This document shows, piece after piece, positions 8,763-17,654 of a DNA stretch of 64,000 nucleotides; position 1 is the first letter of the stretch; the number at the start of each line of letters is the position of its first letter. The notes under the pieces are model-generated. The model was not told the DNA's origin and did not search any database. It saw only the letters and a program-made list of their open reading frames with translations. The position numbers and the translations under genes are program-made. Source of the DNA: Sulfurimonas sp. C5. GTDB lineage: Bacteria > Campylobacterota > Campylobacteria > Campylobacterales > Sulfurimonadaceae. Where the stretch lies: assembly GCF_029872055.1 (NCBI RefSeq), contig NZ_JARXNQ010000004.1, positions 101,461 to 165,460 of the forward strand. The letters run 5' to 3'.

Positions 8763-11024
8763 ATGGGATTTTTGCAAAAATTAGCTTTTAAAAGTATCCG
8801 GGAAAGAGTCATCATCTTAATCTCTACTCTGATTGCTCTTGCTATTTTTCTCATTACACTTATTGTTTTATTTATTGTAAATAACAACATGAGTAACCAG
8901 ATGGATACTCTTTTAAAAACAAGAGCACACTCTATTTATGAAAAAATTGATCAAAGGATCGGTTATCTAATAGACAACTCTGTTCTTTTAACTAAAAATG
9001 AGTTAATTATAAACTCCCTTATAGACAAAAACGGTAGAAAAACTTACCTGCCTCCTTTGGTAGAAAATTTTATGAAAGGAAAAGATGTTCTATATTTAAA
9101 TATTGTTGACTTTGACGGCAGAGCTATTTTCCAAACACAAGAGAACATCCCTCTCTATAATGAATCTTCCAGACTCAGAGCTGCACTTGCTCTTGGAAAA
9201 GTATCGTACTTTATTGAAGATAACGACGATAAACTAGTCATTATAGCACCTATTGAATACTACAATACTACTCAAGGTGCAGCTATTGTCGTTTTTAAAA
9301 TAGATGAGATAGCTAACCGGGTTTTGACAAACAATACAGACATATATATCAAACTCTTCCATAATGAGCAAAATATCTTTTCACGCAATTTTGATGAAGA
9401 TATAACATATCACTCCTCTGTACAGGATACCCATCAAGACTCACTATTAAAACAACTTGGAGTCGTTTTACAAATCGGGGTACCTACAAATATTTATTTG
9501 GCTCCGCTTAAAGAGATATTATTAAAACTCATATTAGTCGGTTTGGTGTTTACGGTTGTAGGTATCATCTTATCCAATCTCTTGGCAGACACTATTACAC
9601 AACCAATACTTACACTTGTAAACAGAGTTAAAAATGTTGAAAATAAAAGTGAAGTTTTCTGTAGCCCTCTTGGAACAAACGATGAACTTGAAGAACTTGC
9701 AAAAGCTTTTGACGAACGTTCACTCTTACTGCAACACCAAGCTCAATATGATTCTTTAACCGACTTACCAAACAGACTTTTGTTTCTTGACAGACTTGAA
9801 CAAAGTATTAAAAACTCTGTAAGAACTAAAGAAAAATTCGCAGTTTTATTTATAGATTTGGATCACTTTAAAGAGATAAATGACTCTTTCGGGCACCACT
9901 TTGGAGACAAACTTTTAATGATCGTAGGGGAGTATCTTCAACGTGCTGTAAGAGTAAGCGATTCTGTTGCCCGTATGGGAGGGGATGAATTTACTATTTT
10001 ATTAAGTAACTTAGATAACCAGCATGATATTCTCAGTATACTACAAAAAATAATGAATATATTCAAAGAGCCTTTTATTATTTCCCACCATCAATTCTAT
10101 ATAACATGTAGTATCGGTATTACACTTTTTCCTCTTCACGGAAAAACATCAGAAGAACTACTGAAAAACTCCGATGCAGCTATGTATAAAGCTAAAGAAA
10201 AAGGGAGAAATACTTATCAGTTTTATACAAATGATATGACTGAAAAGGCTTTTGAACGTATTACACTGGAGACACAACTTAGACAAGCCCTGGTAAATCA
10301 AGAGTTTGAAGTGTACTACCAGCCACAGGTAGATATCCCTAGCAGTAAAATTATCGGTATGGAAGCACTTGTTAGATGGAATCATCCAAAGATGGGACTG
10401 GTTCCTCCGTTTAAATTCATACCGCTGGCTGAAGATACAGGACTAATTGTAGAAATAGACAGACAAGTGATGTTAGACTCCATGAAGCAGTTTCAGCAAT
10501 GGATTAATGACTGTTTTGATGTAGGTACTCTCTCAATTAATCTCTCTATTGTTCAATTGAATCAGGAAGATTTTATAGAGTTTGTAAAAAAAGCTATTAA
10601 CGTTTCGAAAATATCTACTGACAATCTTATGTTTGAAGTAACAGAGACACAGGTCATGAAAAATCCTGAACATGCAATTATTATGTTACAGAAACTAAAG
10701 GATCTTGGCATTAGACTTGCAATTGATGATTTTGGGACTGGACACTCATCTCTTGCATATATCAAGAGGCTCCCTATAGATAAGCTCAAAATTGATCAGT
10801 CTTTTATTATGGATGCTTTAGTCGATAAAGATGATCAAGAGCTTACAAAAGCAATTATTTCAATTGGTAAAAACTTAAATCTTGAAGTTATTGCAGAGGG
10901 GGTTGAGACCCAACAAATTGCAGAGTTTTTAGTTAGTAACGGATGTACTGAAGCACAAGGTTATTTTTACTACAAACCTATAAACAGTGAGACTTTAACA
11001 GAGATATTAAAGTCTCAACACTAA
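8763..11024 (+). CDS. Membrane GGDEF-EAL c-di-GMP protein with HAMP
   Basis: A 753-residue bifunctional candidate. A TM helix at about 15-42 is followed by a roughly 200-residue periplasmic sensor region, a second TM at about 250-272, a HAMP linker (ITQPILTLVNRV), a GGDEF domain with intact GGDEF at about 405 and the inhibitory-site RVSD five residues before it, and an EAL domain with EALVRW at about 533, DDFGTGHSS, KIDQSF and EGVE. All catalytic signatures of both domains are present, so either synthesis or hydrolysis of c-di-GMP is possible. It forms a two-gene unit with the upstream double binding protein, its likely periplasmic input. Confidence 0.93.
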   Translation: MGFLQKLAFKSIRERVIILISTLIALAIFLITLIVLFIVNNNMSNQMDTLLKTRAHSIYEKIDQRIGYLIDNSVLLTKNELIINSLIDKNGRKTYLPPLVENFMKGKDVLYLNIVDFDGRAIFQTQENIPLYNESSRLRAALALGKVSYFIEDNDDKLVIIAPIEYYNTTQGAAIVVFKIDEIANRVLTNNTDIYIKLFHNEQNIFSRNFDEDITYHSSVQDTHQDSLLKQLGVVLQIGVPTNIYLAPLKEILLKLILVGLVFTVVGIILSNLLADTITQPILTLVNRVKNVENKSEVFCSPLGTNDELEELAKAFDERSLLLQHQAQYDSLTDLPNRLLFLDRLEQSIKNSVRTKEKFAVLFIDLDHFKEINDSFGHHFGDKLLMIVGEYLQRAVRVSDSVARMGGDEFTILLSNLDNQHDILSILQKIMNIFKEPFIISHHQFYITCSIGITLFPLHGKTSEELLKNSDAAMYKAKEKGRNTYQFYTNDMTEKAFERITLETQLRQALVNQEFEVYYQPQVDIPSSKIIGMEALVRWNHPKMGLVPPFKFIPLAEDTGLIVEIDRQVMLDSMKQFQQWINDCFDVGTLSINLSIVQLNQEDFIEFVKKAINVSKISTDNLMFEVTETQVMKNPEHAIIMLQKLKDLGIRLAIDDFGTGHSSLAYIKRLPIDKLKIDQSFIMDALVDKDDQELTKAIISIGKNLNLEVIAEGVETQQIAEFLVSNGCTEAQGYFYYKPINSETLTEILKSQH

Positions 11025-11039
11025 AAAGTCATTACACTC

Positions 11040-12254
11040 TTACGCTATATAGATACCAAAAACCTTATCTATATCTTTTGTAATAATTTTGTCTATCTTA
11101 TTATTTGCCACCATCTCTGTCATAATCTTCATCGTTGTCGTATGAGAAACACTTTCTCTATATGGTCTATGCTCTGTTAAAGCTTGATAGATATCTAAAC
11201 ATCCCATCAATCGTGATTCAAAACAGAGTTCATCAGCACTGAGACCATAGGGATATCCACTCCCATCAAGTTTTTCATGATGTTGATATGCCCACTCTTC
11301 TATCTCTTCAAAAGCATCCAACTTATGTAGAATTCTATGGGTAAAATAAGTGTGTGATTGTATAGTATTTATCTCTTCCGGATCTAAAAAAGTTTCTTTT
11401 TCAAGTATTTTATTTGAAACTGCAAGCTTTCCAAGATCATGTAATGATGCAGCAATTTTCAGCTTAGTAACTTTTTCTTGGTCAAACTTATAATATATAG
11501 CCATTGTTTCTATTTTTTCAATTAAACCTGCCGTATGTCTGGCTGTAAACTTTGATTTTGTATCAATGATTTTTGAAAAGACTTTAGAAACTTGAAAGAT
11601 ACCATTCCAGCCTATATCTACAGTAAACTCTTCTACATAATTACATATAGCTTCTACTATCATAAAATCCGTTACATCAAGCCAAAAAGCTGTTGTTCTG
11701 GCAAGCTGAAAAAAGGCTTCTGCTATTATAGGATCAAAAAGTATCCCTTTATTTTCTTCAACATATTTGTATATGTCATGTTTATTTTTTAAACTACTGT
11801 CTGTTAATGTGTATGCCGAATCTAAAAGATCTGCAAACGCAATTATTTGTGACATTAAAGGAATTTCATCACCTTTTTTGCCAAAAAAACCACTACCGTC
11901 ATAATGTTCGTGATGATATAAAATTATATTTTTTGGATTTGTTAAAAAAGGAAAATCACGAACATTCTTTTCACCGATCACACAATGCTCTTTGAGTTGT
12001 TCTAATTTATAAAACTCTTCTTCAACAAGGTTTGTCTTCAGTGCTGCTTCTGTTAACCCGTTATCATGCATTACAGCCAACGAAACCAAGTCAAAAGATT
12101 CTTTTGAATCCAAACCTAATAACCTTGCCAAACGCAGCGATATATATGCAACTCGTTTAGAATGAAAGTTATGGACACCCAATAACTCTTTTTCAACAAG
12201 GTCCAAAGCAAAACTTATGCTGATTAAAAATGTATTTAAATTAAAATTTTTCAT
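11040..12254 (-). CDS. Tandem HD-GYP-type phosphodiesterase
   Basis: A 404-residue soluble protein with two HD-GYP-like halves. The C-terminal half is canonical: HDLGKLAVSNKIL (about residue 270), SHTYFTHRIL, and HHEKLDGSGYPYGL. It is expected to hydrolyse c-di-GMP. The N-terminal half keeps HDNGLTEAAL and HHEHYDGSGFF but has diverged at the GYP position, so it may be regulatory. It is convergent with the GGDEF-EAL gene, with 15 bases between stops. The start codon has no Shine-Dalgarno and a -10 box immediately upstream. Confidence 0.88.
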   Translation of the reverse strand: MKNFNLNTFLISISFALDLVEKELLGVHNFHSKRVAYISLRLARLLGLDSKESFDLVSLAVMHDNGLTEAALKTNLVEEEFYKLEQLKEHCVIGEKNVRDFPFLTNPKNIILYHHEHYDGSGFFGKKGDEIPLMSQIIAFADLLDSAYTLTDSSLKNKHDIYKYVEENKGILFDPIIAEAFFQLARTTAFWLDVTDFMIVEAICNYVEEFTVDIGWNGIFQVSKVFSKIIDTKSKFTARHTAGLIEKIETMAIYYKFDQEKVTKLKIAASLHDLGKLAVSNKILEKETFLDPEEINTIQSHTYFTHRILHKLDAFEEIEEWAYQHHEKLDGSGYPYGLSADELCFESRLMGCLDIYQALTEHRPYRESVSHTTTMKIMTEMVANNKIDKIITKDIDKVFGIYIA

Positions 12255-12260
12255 CTAAAT

Positions 12261-12266
12261 AATATA
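12261..12266 (-). promoter_or_regulatory. -10-like box 6 nt before HD-GYP gene start
   Basis: TATATT on the minus strand (TATGAT overlaps it a few bases further upstream) ends 6 nt before the ATG at 12254. No ribosome-binding site is present. A leaderless or nearly leaderless mRNA is possible. Confidence 0.35.
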
Positions 12267-12359
12267 TCATACAAAGTCTTAAGAATCTACTAGATGAAAA
12301 ATTACATTTTTGTGAGAGAAGTTTATTGCTTTATTTTGAGATATATTTGTGATGTGTTT

Positions 12360-13448
12360 TTATTTGTAACGAACTCTGTTACGACCCGTTTGTTTTGCTT
12401 CATATAAAGCTTCATCTGCTCTTCTAATAATAGAACCGACCGTATCATTACGATGATTTATTGTAGCGCCTATACTAAGTGTTTTATATCCCACAATTGG
12501 GAATTCGTATTGTGATATTCTCAAGCGTATTTTTTCAGCGAGTTCAAAAATCTCTGCTTCATCAGCTTCCAAACAGATTATTAAAAATTCTTCACCACCG
12601 AATCTAAAAATATAATCACTTGCTCTGATATTTTCACTTAATATTTTAGATACCCCTATCAGTATCTCATCACCAACCAAATGTCCGTATGTATCATTAA
12701 CATTTTTAAAGTGGTCGATATCTAAAAGCAGTACACCGATATTTGACTTATATCTTTCTGCTCTCCTTAATTCCTGTACTAAAATTGAATCCAGCTCTAC
12801 ACGGTTGTGTACACCTGTTAATTTATCCATTGTAGCTAGCTGGTGGAGTTCTAACTCTTTTTCAAAGCTATTCTTTTTAGAAAGATGTAGTAGGATTCCT
12901 CCCACTATTCCAAGTAGTAAGCTTGCCAACATCCACATAGTGTTAAGCAGAAAACCTGTGTTTTGATCTTCAAAAGCTATTAAAGGATATATTTCCCCTA
13001 CAGCAAAAACGAAAAGCGAAGCTACGATTGCTTGATTTAAACGTAATCCTGAAATCGTTAGATTCCAAAAAATCATCAGATATAACTCTGTTTGATAGCT
13101 GCTGTAAGATTCCATATGTGAAAAAATATAAGCATGAATGGAAGATGTAAGAACAGGTGCTAAAAACAATAAAGTTTCTAAAATTTTCTGATCTACTTTT
13201 TTGTATGCTAAATATGAAAGCATAAATGCATAACTAGGTACAACAATAAGTTGAATAATAATGAGAAAGTTATGTATATCAGAAGTAAAAATAAAGAAGT
13301 TTATACTTCCCATCATTACATAAATTAAACCTGTAATTGCCAAGACATATTTTATCTGATTTAACAAATGTGCATATTGCCAAACACTAAACTTATAATT
13401 AAGTTCTTTTTCTTTATATCCGAGGAATAACTTTTTTACTTCTTTCAT
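12360..13448 (-). CDS. Membrane diguanylate cyclase
   Basis: About 362 residues. Roughly six hydrophobic segments in the first 195 residues form a membrane sensor of unknown ligand. A GGDEF domain follows, with LDIDHFKNVNDTYGH, the active-site GGEEF at about 280, and RASD five residues before it as an inhibitory site. The end (RRADEALYEAKQTGRNRV) is typical. It is predicted to make c-di-GMP. I take the ATG at 13448 rather than the TTG one codon earlier because a perfect -10 box sits 6 nt upstream of the ATG. It lies 105 bases upstream of the HD-GYP gene on the same strand. Confidence 0.92.
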   Translation of the reverse strand: MKEVKKLFLGYKEKELNYKFSVWQYAHLLNQIKYVLAITGLIYVMMGSINFFIFTSDIHNFLIIIQLIVVPSYAFMLSYLAYKKVDQKILETLLFLAPVLTSSIHAYIFSHMESYSSYQTELYLMIFWNLTISGLRLNQAIVASLFVFAVGEIYPLIAFEDQNTGFLLNTMWMLASLLLGIVGGILLHLSKKNSFEKELELHQLATMDKLTGVHNRVELDSILVQELRRAERYKSNIGVLLLDIDHFKNVNDTYGHLVGDEILIGVSKILSENIRASDYIFRFGGEEFLIICLEADEAEIFELAEKIRLRISQYEFPIVGYKTLSIGATINHRNDTVGSIIRRADEALYEAKQTGRNRVRYK

Positions 13449-13454
13449 CAAAGT

Positions 13455-13460
13455 ATTATA
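13455..13460 (-). promoter_or_regulatory. -10 box 6 nt before diguanylate cyclase ATG (leaderless)
   Basis: A perfect TATAAT on the minus strand is followed by ACTTTG and then the ATG. This spacing places the transcription start at the start codon, and no Shine-Dalgarno is visible. Confidence 0.5.
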
Positions 13461-13565
13461 TCTTGTTAAATACTCAACTATAGCTATTTTAGAAGCACAA
13501 AGTTATTTAAAGTTAATTTTTCTTATCTAGATTTGTAAAATCCAGATAAGATCGTTTAATAAAAA

Positions 13566-14114
13566 TTAAAAAATATATTTTATCCCAGCATATACACTTG
13601 ATCCACGGGCAGAATCAATTGTACTGTCTTCATACTCTACTATACCCTCATAATGTTCATTGATATGGTACTCAACACCTGCACCATACACCATACCGTT
13701 ATCTTTCTTTGTTCTTCCATCCAGTTTTTCGTGTTCAAACTCATAACCTGCTTTCCCCATAAGGGCTAAAGAGTGTGTTACAGGTAATGTGTATGTTACA
13801 TCTACTGCATATGTCCAATATTTTGCAGTTAATGCTCTAACTTCGCCATCACTGTACTCAGTTATATCATTTTTACTGTATGATGTATCAAGTTCTAGCG
13901 CAAAATTATAAGGAAGAGTATAACCTATATCAATTCCCATTCCTTTACCGCTTTTCCCTTTAAGTATGCTAACACCTTCTGGTATAGTTTTCCCTATAGT
14001 ATATAATGCTTTAGCAACCACATAGAATTCATTTGAATTTTTATGTTCCTCTGCTTGAAGTACAGATGAACCTGTTGACAATAATAAAGTTGCTAATGCT
14101 ATGTTTTTAATCAT
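13566..14114 (-). CDS. Outer-membrane beta-barrel protein (porin-like, small)
   Basis: A 182-residue protein with a signal peptide (cleavage expected after VLQAEE at about residue 22). Alternating-hydrophobicity strands follow, and it ends in the aromatic YAGIKYIF typical of barrels handled by the BAM machinery. Its length fits an 8-strand barrel of the OmpW/OmpA-transmembrane type. AAGGAG precedes the ATG. No partner gene or substrate can be inferred. Confidence 0.75.
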   Translation of the reverse strand: MIKNIALATLLLSTGSSVLQAEEHKNSNEFYVVAKALYTIGKTIPEGVSILKGKSGKGMGIDIGYTLPYNFALELDTSYSKNDITEYSDGEVRALTAKYWTYAVDVTYTLPVTHSLALMGKAGYEFEHEKLDGRTKKDNGMVYGAGVEYHINEHYEGIVEYEDSTIDSARGSSVYAGIKYIF

Positions 14115-14251
14115 TTTTTCTCCTTAAATATTAAAAAAGGATTATATTAAAAAAGGGCATCTCAATCTTTACATATTTTGTTATTAAAGTTATCTATATT
14201 TGCTATCTTTATATGCATTTTATGTTCAAAAAATTAACATATTTTTCTTCT

Positions 14252-15025
14252 TTATAGGACATATACTTTTAAATTTTTTACTTCAACTTTCCCTTGAAGT
14301 TCGTATGCGAAAAGTTTTTGTGCATCATATCTGATCACATCCTCATAATTGGGATTTTTTCTGCAAAATAGTAAAAACTCATCTGCTTCAATTCTATTTT
14401 GACTCTCTTCTTCAAACATCGAAACAAAACTATCTATATCGTAGATAGCTTTCGCTATTCCATCTTGTAAAAGTTTATTTGTACCTTCACTTTCCCCTAT
14501 TCTATGAGGAAAAACATATATCTCTTTTCCCATTTTTTGTGCATATTCTACACTTCTTGAAGTTCCGCTATTAAGATCACCGTAAGCAACCACTAATATT
14601 TCACCAAGGGCTACAATAAGTTCATTTCTAAGTGGAAAATTATATTTTTTTGAAGTGGTACCGGATTCAAATTGGCTGAGAACCAATCCTTTTTGTTCTA
14701 TGTCAGATATGAGTGCTTTGTTGATCGCCGGATAGCGGGTATCTAAACCTGTGCCTGCAACCATTATAGTATGTTCTGCCCCTGCACTTTTATGTGCTAT
14801 CGCATCTATCCCTATTGCACCGCCACTTACGATTGTAACACCGTGAGCAGAGAGTTTAGAGCAAAGTTCTTGTGTTAAACTACGTGCATACTGATTAGGT
14901 TTTCTGCTACCGACAACAGATATTTTTTTCGAGTTTAATAAGGCGAGATTTCCAAGATAGAAGAGCTTAGGATATTTTTTCATATCCTTCAATGCTTCTA
15001 TTTGAAAATCTATTGTTTGAATCAT
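14252..15025 (-). CDS. dprA: DNA-processing protein DprA
   Basis: A 257-residue Rossmann-fold protein that loads RecA on incoming single-stranded DNA during natural transformation. Seen: VVGSRKPNQYAR, the signature SGGAIGIDAIAHKSA, GTGLDTRYPAIN, FPLRNELIVAL and the GTSRSVEYAQ segment. It lacks the C-terminal winged-helix domain of longer DprA proteins, as is usual in this phylum. It starts 2 bases after the stop of the preceding deacetylase gene, so translation is probably coupled. Confidence 0.93.
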   Translation of the reverse strand: MIQTIDFQIEALKDMKKYPKLFYLGNLALLNSKKISVVGSRKPNQYARSLTQELCSKLSAHGVTIVSGGAIGIDAIAHKSAGAEHTIMVAGTGLDTRYPAINKALISDIEQKGLVLSQFESGTTSKKYNFPLRNELIVALGEILVVAYGDLNSGTSRSVEYAQKMGKEIYVFPHRIGESEGTNKLLQDGIAKAIYDIDSFVSMFEEESQNRIEADEFLLFCRKNPNYEDVIRYDAQKLFAYELQGKVEVKNLKVYVL

Positions 15026-15027
15026 AT

Positions 15028-16038
15028 CTAATAGATATCTTTCACCTGTACAAGTTGTACTTTTTTAAGTAGTTCTTTGGATTCAGCAAGTGCTTGCAAA
15101 GTATTTTTGTGCGGATGCCCTATCGCTATTGCCTTTCCATGTTCTTCTGCAAATTTTACAGCTTTTTCAATCTGCTCTTTGACATACTCTTCTTCCATAT
15201 GGTGATCCAAAAACACATCTCGTGCCACGTATTCAATACCATAATTTTTAGAGACTTTCGGAGCCTGAGTTTTTGCTGTAGTCCTGCTGTCTACAAAATG
15301 TACACCCTCTTTTTTCAAGGCAAAAAAGAGTCTGTTCATTGCAATTTCATTTGATGTAAACTTGCTACCTGTATGATTGTTAATATACGCCACTTTTGGA
15401 AAAAGTGTTTTGATCTCTGCAACCCTTTGCATGATCTCTTGCTGAGTATCCCTTACATGTAAAGTATACGGCTCTTCCTTAGAAAAATGCTCAGCTTCCA
15501 TAGGTAAGTGCACCATATAAAAGCCTTCTTTCGCAGCCAATCTAGCAGAATTTGGGCGTGCAGGACTAGGCGGTAAAAAGGACATTGTAATCGGTATGTG
15601 CAAAGATTTAATCGAATGCACTTGTGCACTTGTACTTACGTCATCAATAATAATAGCCAGTTTTGGTTTGTGTGTCATCACAACTTTTGTTTTTTGTATT
15701 TGTTTTGGAGGGTTTACCAATTCTGCATCATCAATTTCATGAGAAGCGGAGGTATAAGTTTTAGACTCTTTTTTCAAAACTTCTTGAAGTCTTTTTGCTA
15801 CATCTTCTTGTTTATGTGTAGTTTTCTCCAGTTTTGATTGTAACTCTTTAGTTTTTTTCTTCTCTTGAAGAATTGTTTTCGTATTTTGATCTTTTGCATC
15901 TTTAAATCCAAAATAATACCCTGCAACCAATGAACTGAGCATCAATGCCACTATCGCCAAAAACCATGCGACATAAGTTAAAAATTTAGAATTTTTTGTA
16001 GCACTTGGTTTTCTTTTTCTTGTTGTTTTTCTTGCCAT
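15028..16038 (-). CDS. Divergent polysaccharide deacetylase family protein
   Basis: 336 residues: a basic N-terminus, one membrane anchor (about 20-45), a coiled-coil Lys/Glu-rich stretch (about 55-110), then a periplasmic NodB-like fold of the divergent polysaccharide deacetylase family (YibQ/DUF610). Seen: LAIIIDDVSTSAQVHSIKSL, TMSFLPPSPARP, MVHLPMEAEHF, YINNHTGSKFTS, FVDSRTT and AIAIGHPHKNTL. It probably acts on an envelope glycan; the substrate is unknown. It is the first gene of a two-gene unit with dprA and is divergent from rpsF. Confidence 0.85.
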   Translation of the reverse strand: MARKTTRKRKPSATKNSKFLTYVAWFLAIVALMLSSLVAGYYFGFKDAKDQNTKTILQEKKKTKELQSKLEKTTHKQEDVAKRLQEVLKKESKTYTSASHEIDDAELVNPPKQIQKTKVVMTHKPKLAIIIDDVSTSAQVHSIKSLHIPITMSFLPPSPARPNSARLAAKEGFYMVHLPMEAEHFSKEEPYTLHVRDTQQEIMQRVAEIKTLFPKVAYINNHTGSKFTSNEIAMNRLFFALKKEGVHFVDSRTTAKTQAPKVSKNYGIEYVARDVFLDHHMEEEYVKEQIEKAVKFAEEHGKAIAIGHPHKNTLQALAESKELLKKVQLVQVKDIY

Positions 16039-16104
16039 TTTATTTATAACTTTAATATCTTATTTTTGAAACTATATCCTAAAAAAATTAAATCATAAAA
16101 AACC

Positions 16105-16119
16105 ATGACAAATTGTCAT
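16105..16119. promoter_or_regulatory. Perfect 7-1-7 inverted repeat in divergent intergenic region
   Basis: ATGACAA-A-TTGTCAT lies between the deacetylase-dprA unit and rpsF, about 45 bases upstream of the rpsF -10 box. It could be an operator. No regulator is assigned. Confidence 0.35.
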
Positions 16120-16164
16120 AAAACTAATCTAAATCATATGTGCTATCTTTAAGAAAATTTTAGA

Positions 16165-16276
16165 TATAATTCCGAGTTCCTTTCTCTTTGTAATTCTGTT
16201 AAGTACAGAGTTATATTTTAGATCCGAAAGGGAAACAAAAGCCGTAACTGGCAATACCAAGAGGAGATCATACGTT
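16165..16276 (+). promoter_or_regulatory. rpsF promoter and 5' leader, possible S6:S18 autoregulatory RNA
   Basis: TATAAT at 16165-16170 gives a transcript of about 100 nt before the rpsF ATG. The leader can form TCTGT-TAAGT-ACAGA and carries a GCCGTAACTGGC hairpin after CCGAAAGGG. Many bacterial rpsF leaders contain a CCG-bearing motif bound by the S6:S18 complex. The promoter is well supported; the autoregulatory reading is an inference. Confidence 0.45.
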
Positions 16277-16669
16277 ATGAGAAAATACGAAAACTTAGTA
16301 ATCGTAAAACCTACATTAACTGCTGAAGAAATTCAAGCCAACATCGCTGCAATCGAAGAAGTAATTACTTCAAACGGTGGTGAAATCGCTGCTACAGATG
16401 CAATGGGAATGAGAAAACTTGCTTACCCAATCGCTAAAAATGAACGTGGTTATTACCATGTAATCTATTATACAGTAGAGCCATCTGCTATCGCTGAAAT
16501 TGAAAGACGTTTCCGTATCAATGAAGAAATGCTTCGTTTCGTTACTATCAAGTACGAGAAAAAAGCTGAAACAAAAGCTTGGGATGCACTTGTTGAAAAA
16601 ACTAAAAATGCTCCAGCTGCAAAAGCAGAAGAAGCAGCTCCAGCTACAGAAGAAGCAGCTGCTGAATAA
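16277..16669 (+). CDS. rpsF: 30S ribosomal protein S6
   Basis: 130 residues. The N-terminal S6 fold is clear (YENLVIVKPTLT, GMRKLAYPIAKNERGYYHVIYYT, RRFRINEEMLRFVTIK), followed by an Ala/Glu-rich tail from about residue 110. It binds 16S rRNA with S18, encoded two genes downstream. First gene of the rpsF-ssb-rpsR operon. A good GAGGAG ribosome-binding site precedes the ATG. Confidence 0.98.
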   Translation: MRKYENLVIVKPTLTAEEIQANIAAIEEVITSNGGEIAATDAMGMRKLAYPIAKNERGYYHVIYYTVEPSAIAEIERRFRINEEMLRFVTIKYEKKAETKAWDALVEKTKNAPAAKAEEAAPATEEAAAE

Positions 16670-16682
16670 TTAAGGAAAGCTT

Positions 16683-17273
16683 ATGTTCAATAAAATAATC
16701 TTGGTAGGAAACTTAACACGCGATATCGAACTTAGATACTCTCAAGGCGGTAGTTCAATTGCAAAATCAGCAATCGCTACAACTCGCAGATTCACTAGTA
16801 ATGGTGAAAGAAAAGAGGAAGTATGTTTTGTTGATATCACTTTCTTCGGAAGAAGTGGAGAGATCGCAAACCAATACCTTCGTAAAGGAAGTAAAATCCT
16901 TGTTGAAGGAAGATTAAGCTTTGAACAATGGGTCGACCAAAATGGACAAAAAAGATCTAAACATTCTGTTATAGTTGAATCTATGCAAATGCTTGACGCA
17001 AAAGGTGGAAATCCTGCTATGGGTCAAGATATGGGACAACCACAAGGTTATGGTGCAAATGATTACAATGCTCCTGCACAAGGACAACCGCAATCTTATC
17101 AAGCGCCACAAATGCAACAGCCAAGTTATGAGCAACAACCGATGCAACAAAATAACTACGGCCAAGCAAATCAAGGCTACTCTCATCAAGCTGCGGCTCA
17201 ACAAAGTAGAGAGATGCCTAGTAGCAACTCTATACCTGAAATAGATATAGATGAAGATGAAATTCCATTTTAG
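16683..17273 (+). CDS. ssb: Single-stranded DNA-binding protein
   Basis: 196 residues. An OB fold (FNKIILVGNLTRDIELRY, VCFVDITFFGRSGEIANQYL, GSKILVEGRLSFEQW) covers residues 1-110. A Gln/Asn/Pro-rich flexible linker and the acidic tip IDEDEIPF follow; the tip recruits repair and replication partners. It lies between rpsF and rpsR, the classic arrangement, with AAGGAAAG before the ATG. Confidence 0.98.
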   Translation: MFNKIILVGNLTRDIELRYSQGGSSIAKSAIATTRRFTSNGERKEEVCFVDITFFGRSGEIANQYLRKGSKILVEGRLSFEQWVDQNGQKRSKHSVIVESMQMLDAKGGNPAMGQDMGQPQGYGANDYNAPAQGQPQSYQAPQMQQPSYEQQPMQQNNYGQANQGYSHQAAAQQSREMPSSNSIPEIDIDEDEIPF

Positions 17274-17298
17274 AAAAAAATAGATAAAAGGTAATAAC

Positions 17299-17562
17299 AT
17301 GTCAGAAAAAAGAAAATACAAAAAAAGATATTGTAAATATTGTGAAGCAAAAGTTGACTTCATCGATTATAAAGATGTAGCTAACTTACGTTTTTCTCTT
17401 TCAGAGAGATATAAAATCATGCCACGTCGTTTAACAGGTAACTGTAAACGTCACCAAGATATGGTTTCTAACGTAATCAAACGTGCTCGTGCTGCTGCAC
17501 TAGTACCATACACTGTAACTCGTAAAGCAGTTGTAACAAACCCATTTGAAAATTTAAAATAA
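17299..17562 (+). CDS. rpsR: 30S ribosomal protein S18
   Basis: 87 residues: [12 protein letters not shown], then [23 protein letters not shown] and the C-terminal [12 protein letters not shown]. The CxxC plus a later Cys suggests a form able to bind metal. Binds 16S rRNA as a heterodimer with S6. Last gene of the operon; a strong hairpin follows 10 bases downstream. Confidence 0.98.
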   Translation: MSEKRKYKKRYCKYCEAKVDFIDYKDVANLRFSLSERYKIMPRRLTGNCKRHQDMVSNVIKRARAAALVPYTVTRKAVVTNPFENLK

Positions 17563-17572
17563 TCAAATGAAA

Positions 17573-17594
17573 ATAGACCTCTTTTGAGGTCTAT
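17573..17594 (+). terminator. Hairpin after rpsR
   Basis: Perfect 9-bp stem ATAGACCTC/GAGGTCTAT with a TTTT loop, 10 bases past the rpsR stop. No U-run follows, so it may act as an mRNA-end stabiliser or a weak terminator. Confidence 0.6.
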
Positions 17595-17654
17595 GAGCTC
17601 CAAACTCTTAATTTAGGAATATTTTTTGCTTTATTTTTCTAAAAAAGTAGGCAA

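Noticed and set aside
16914..17363. A 149-codon open frame on the minus strand across ssb and rpsR.
   Set aside because: It is antisense to two certain genes and its composition (Leu/Ile/His runs) reflects the repetitive Gln-rich ssb linker read backwards.
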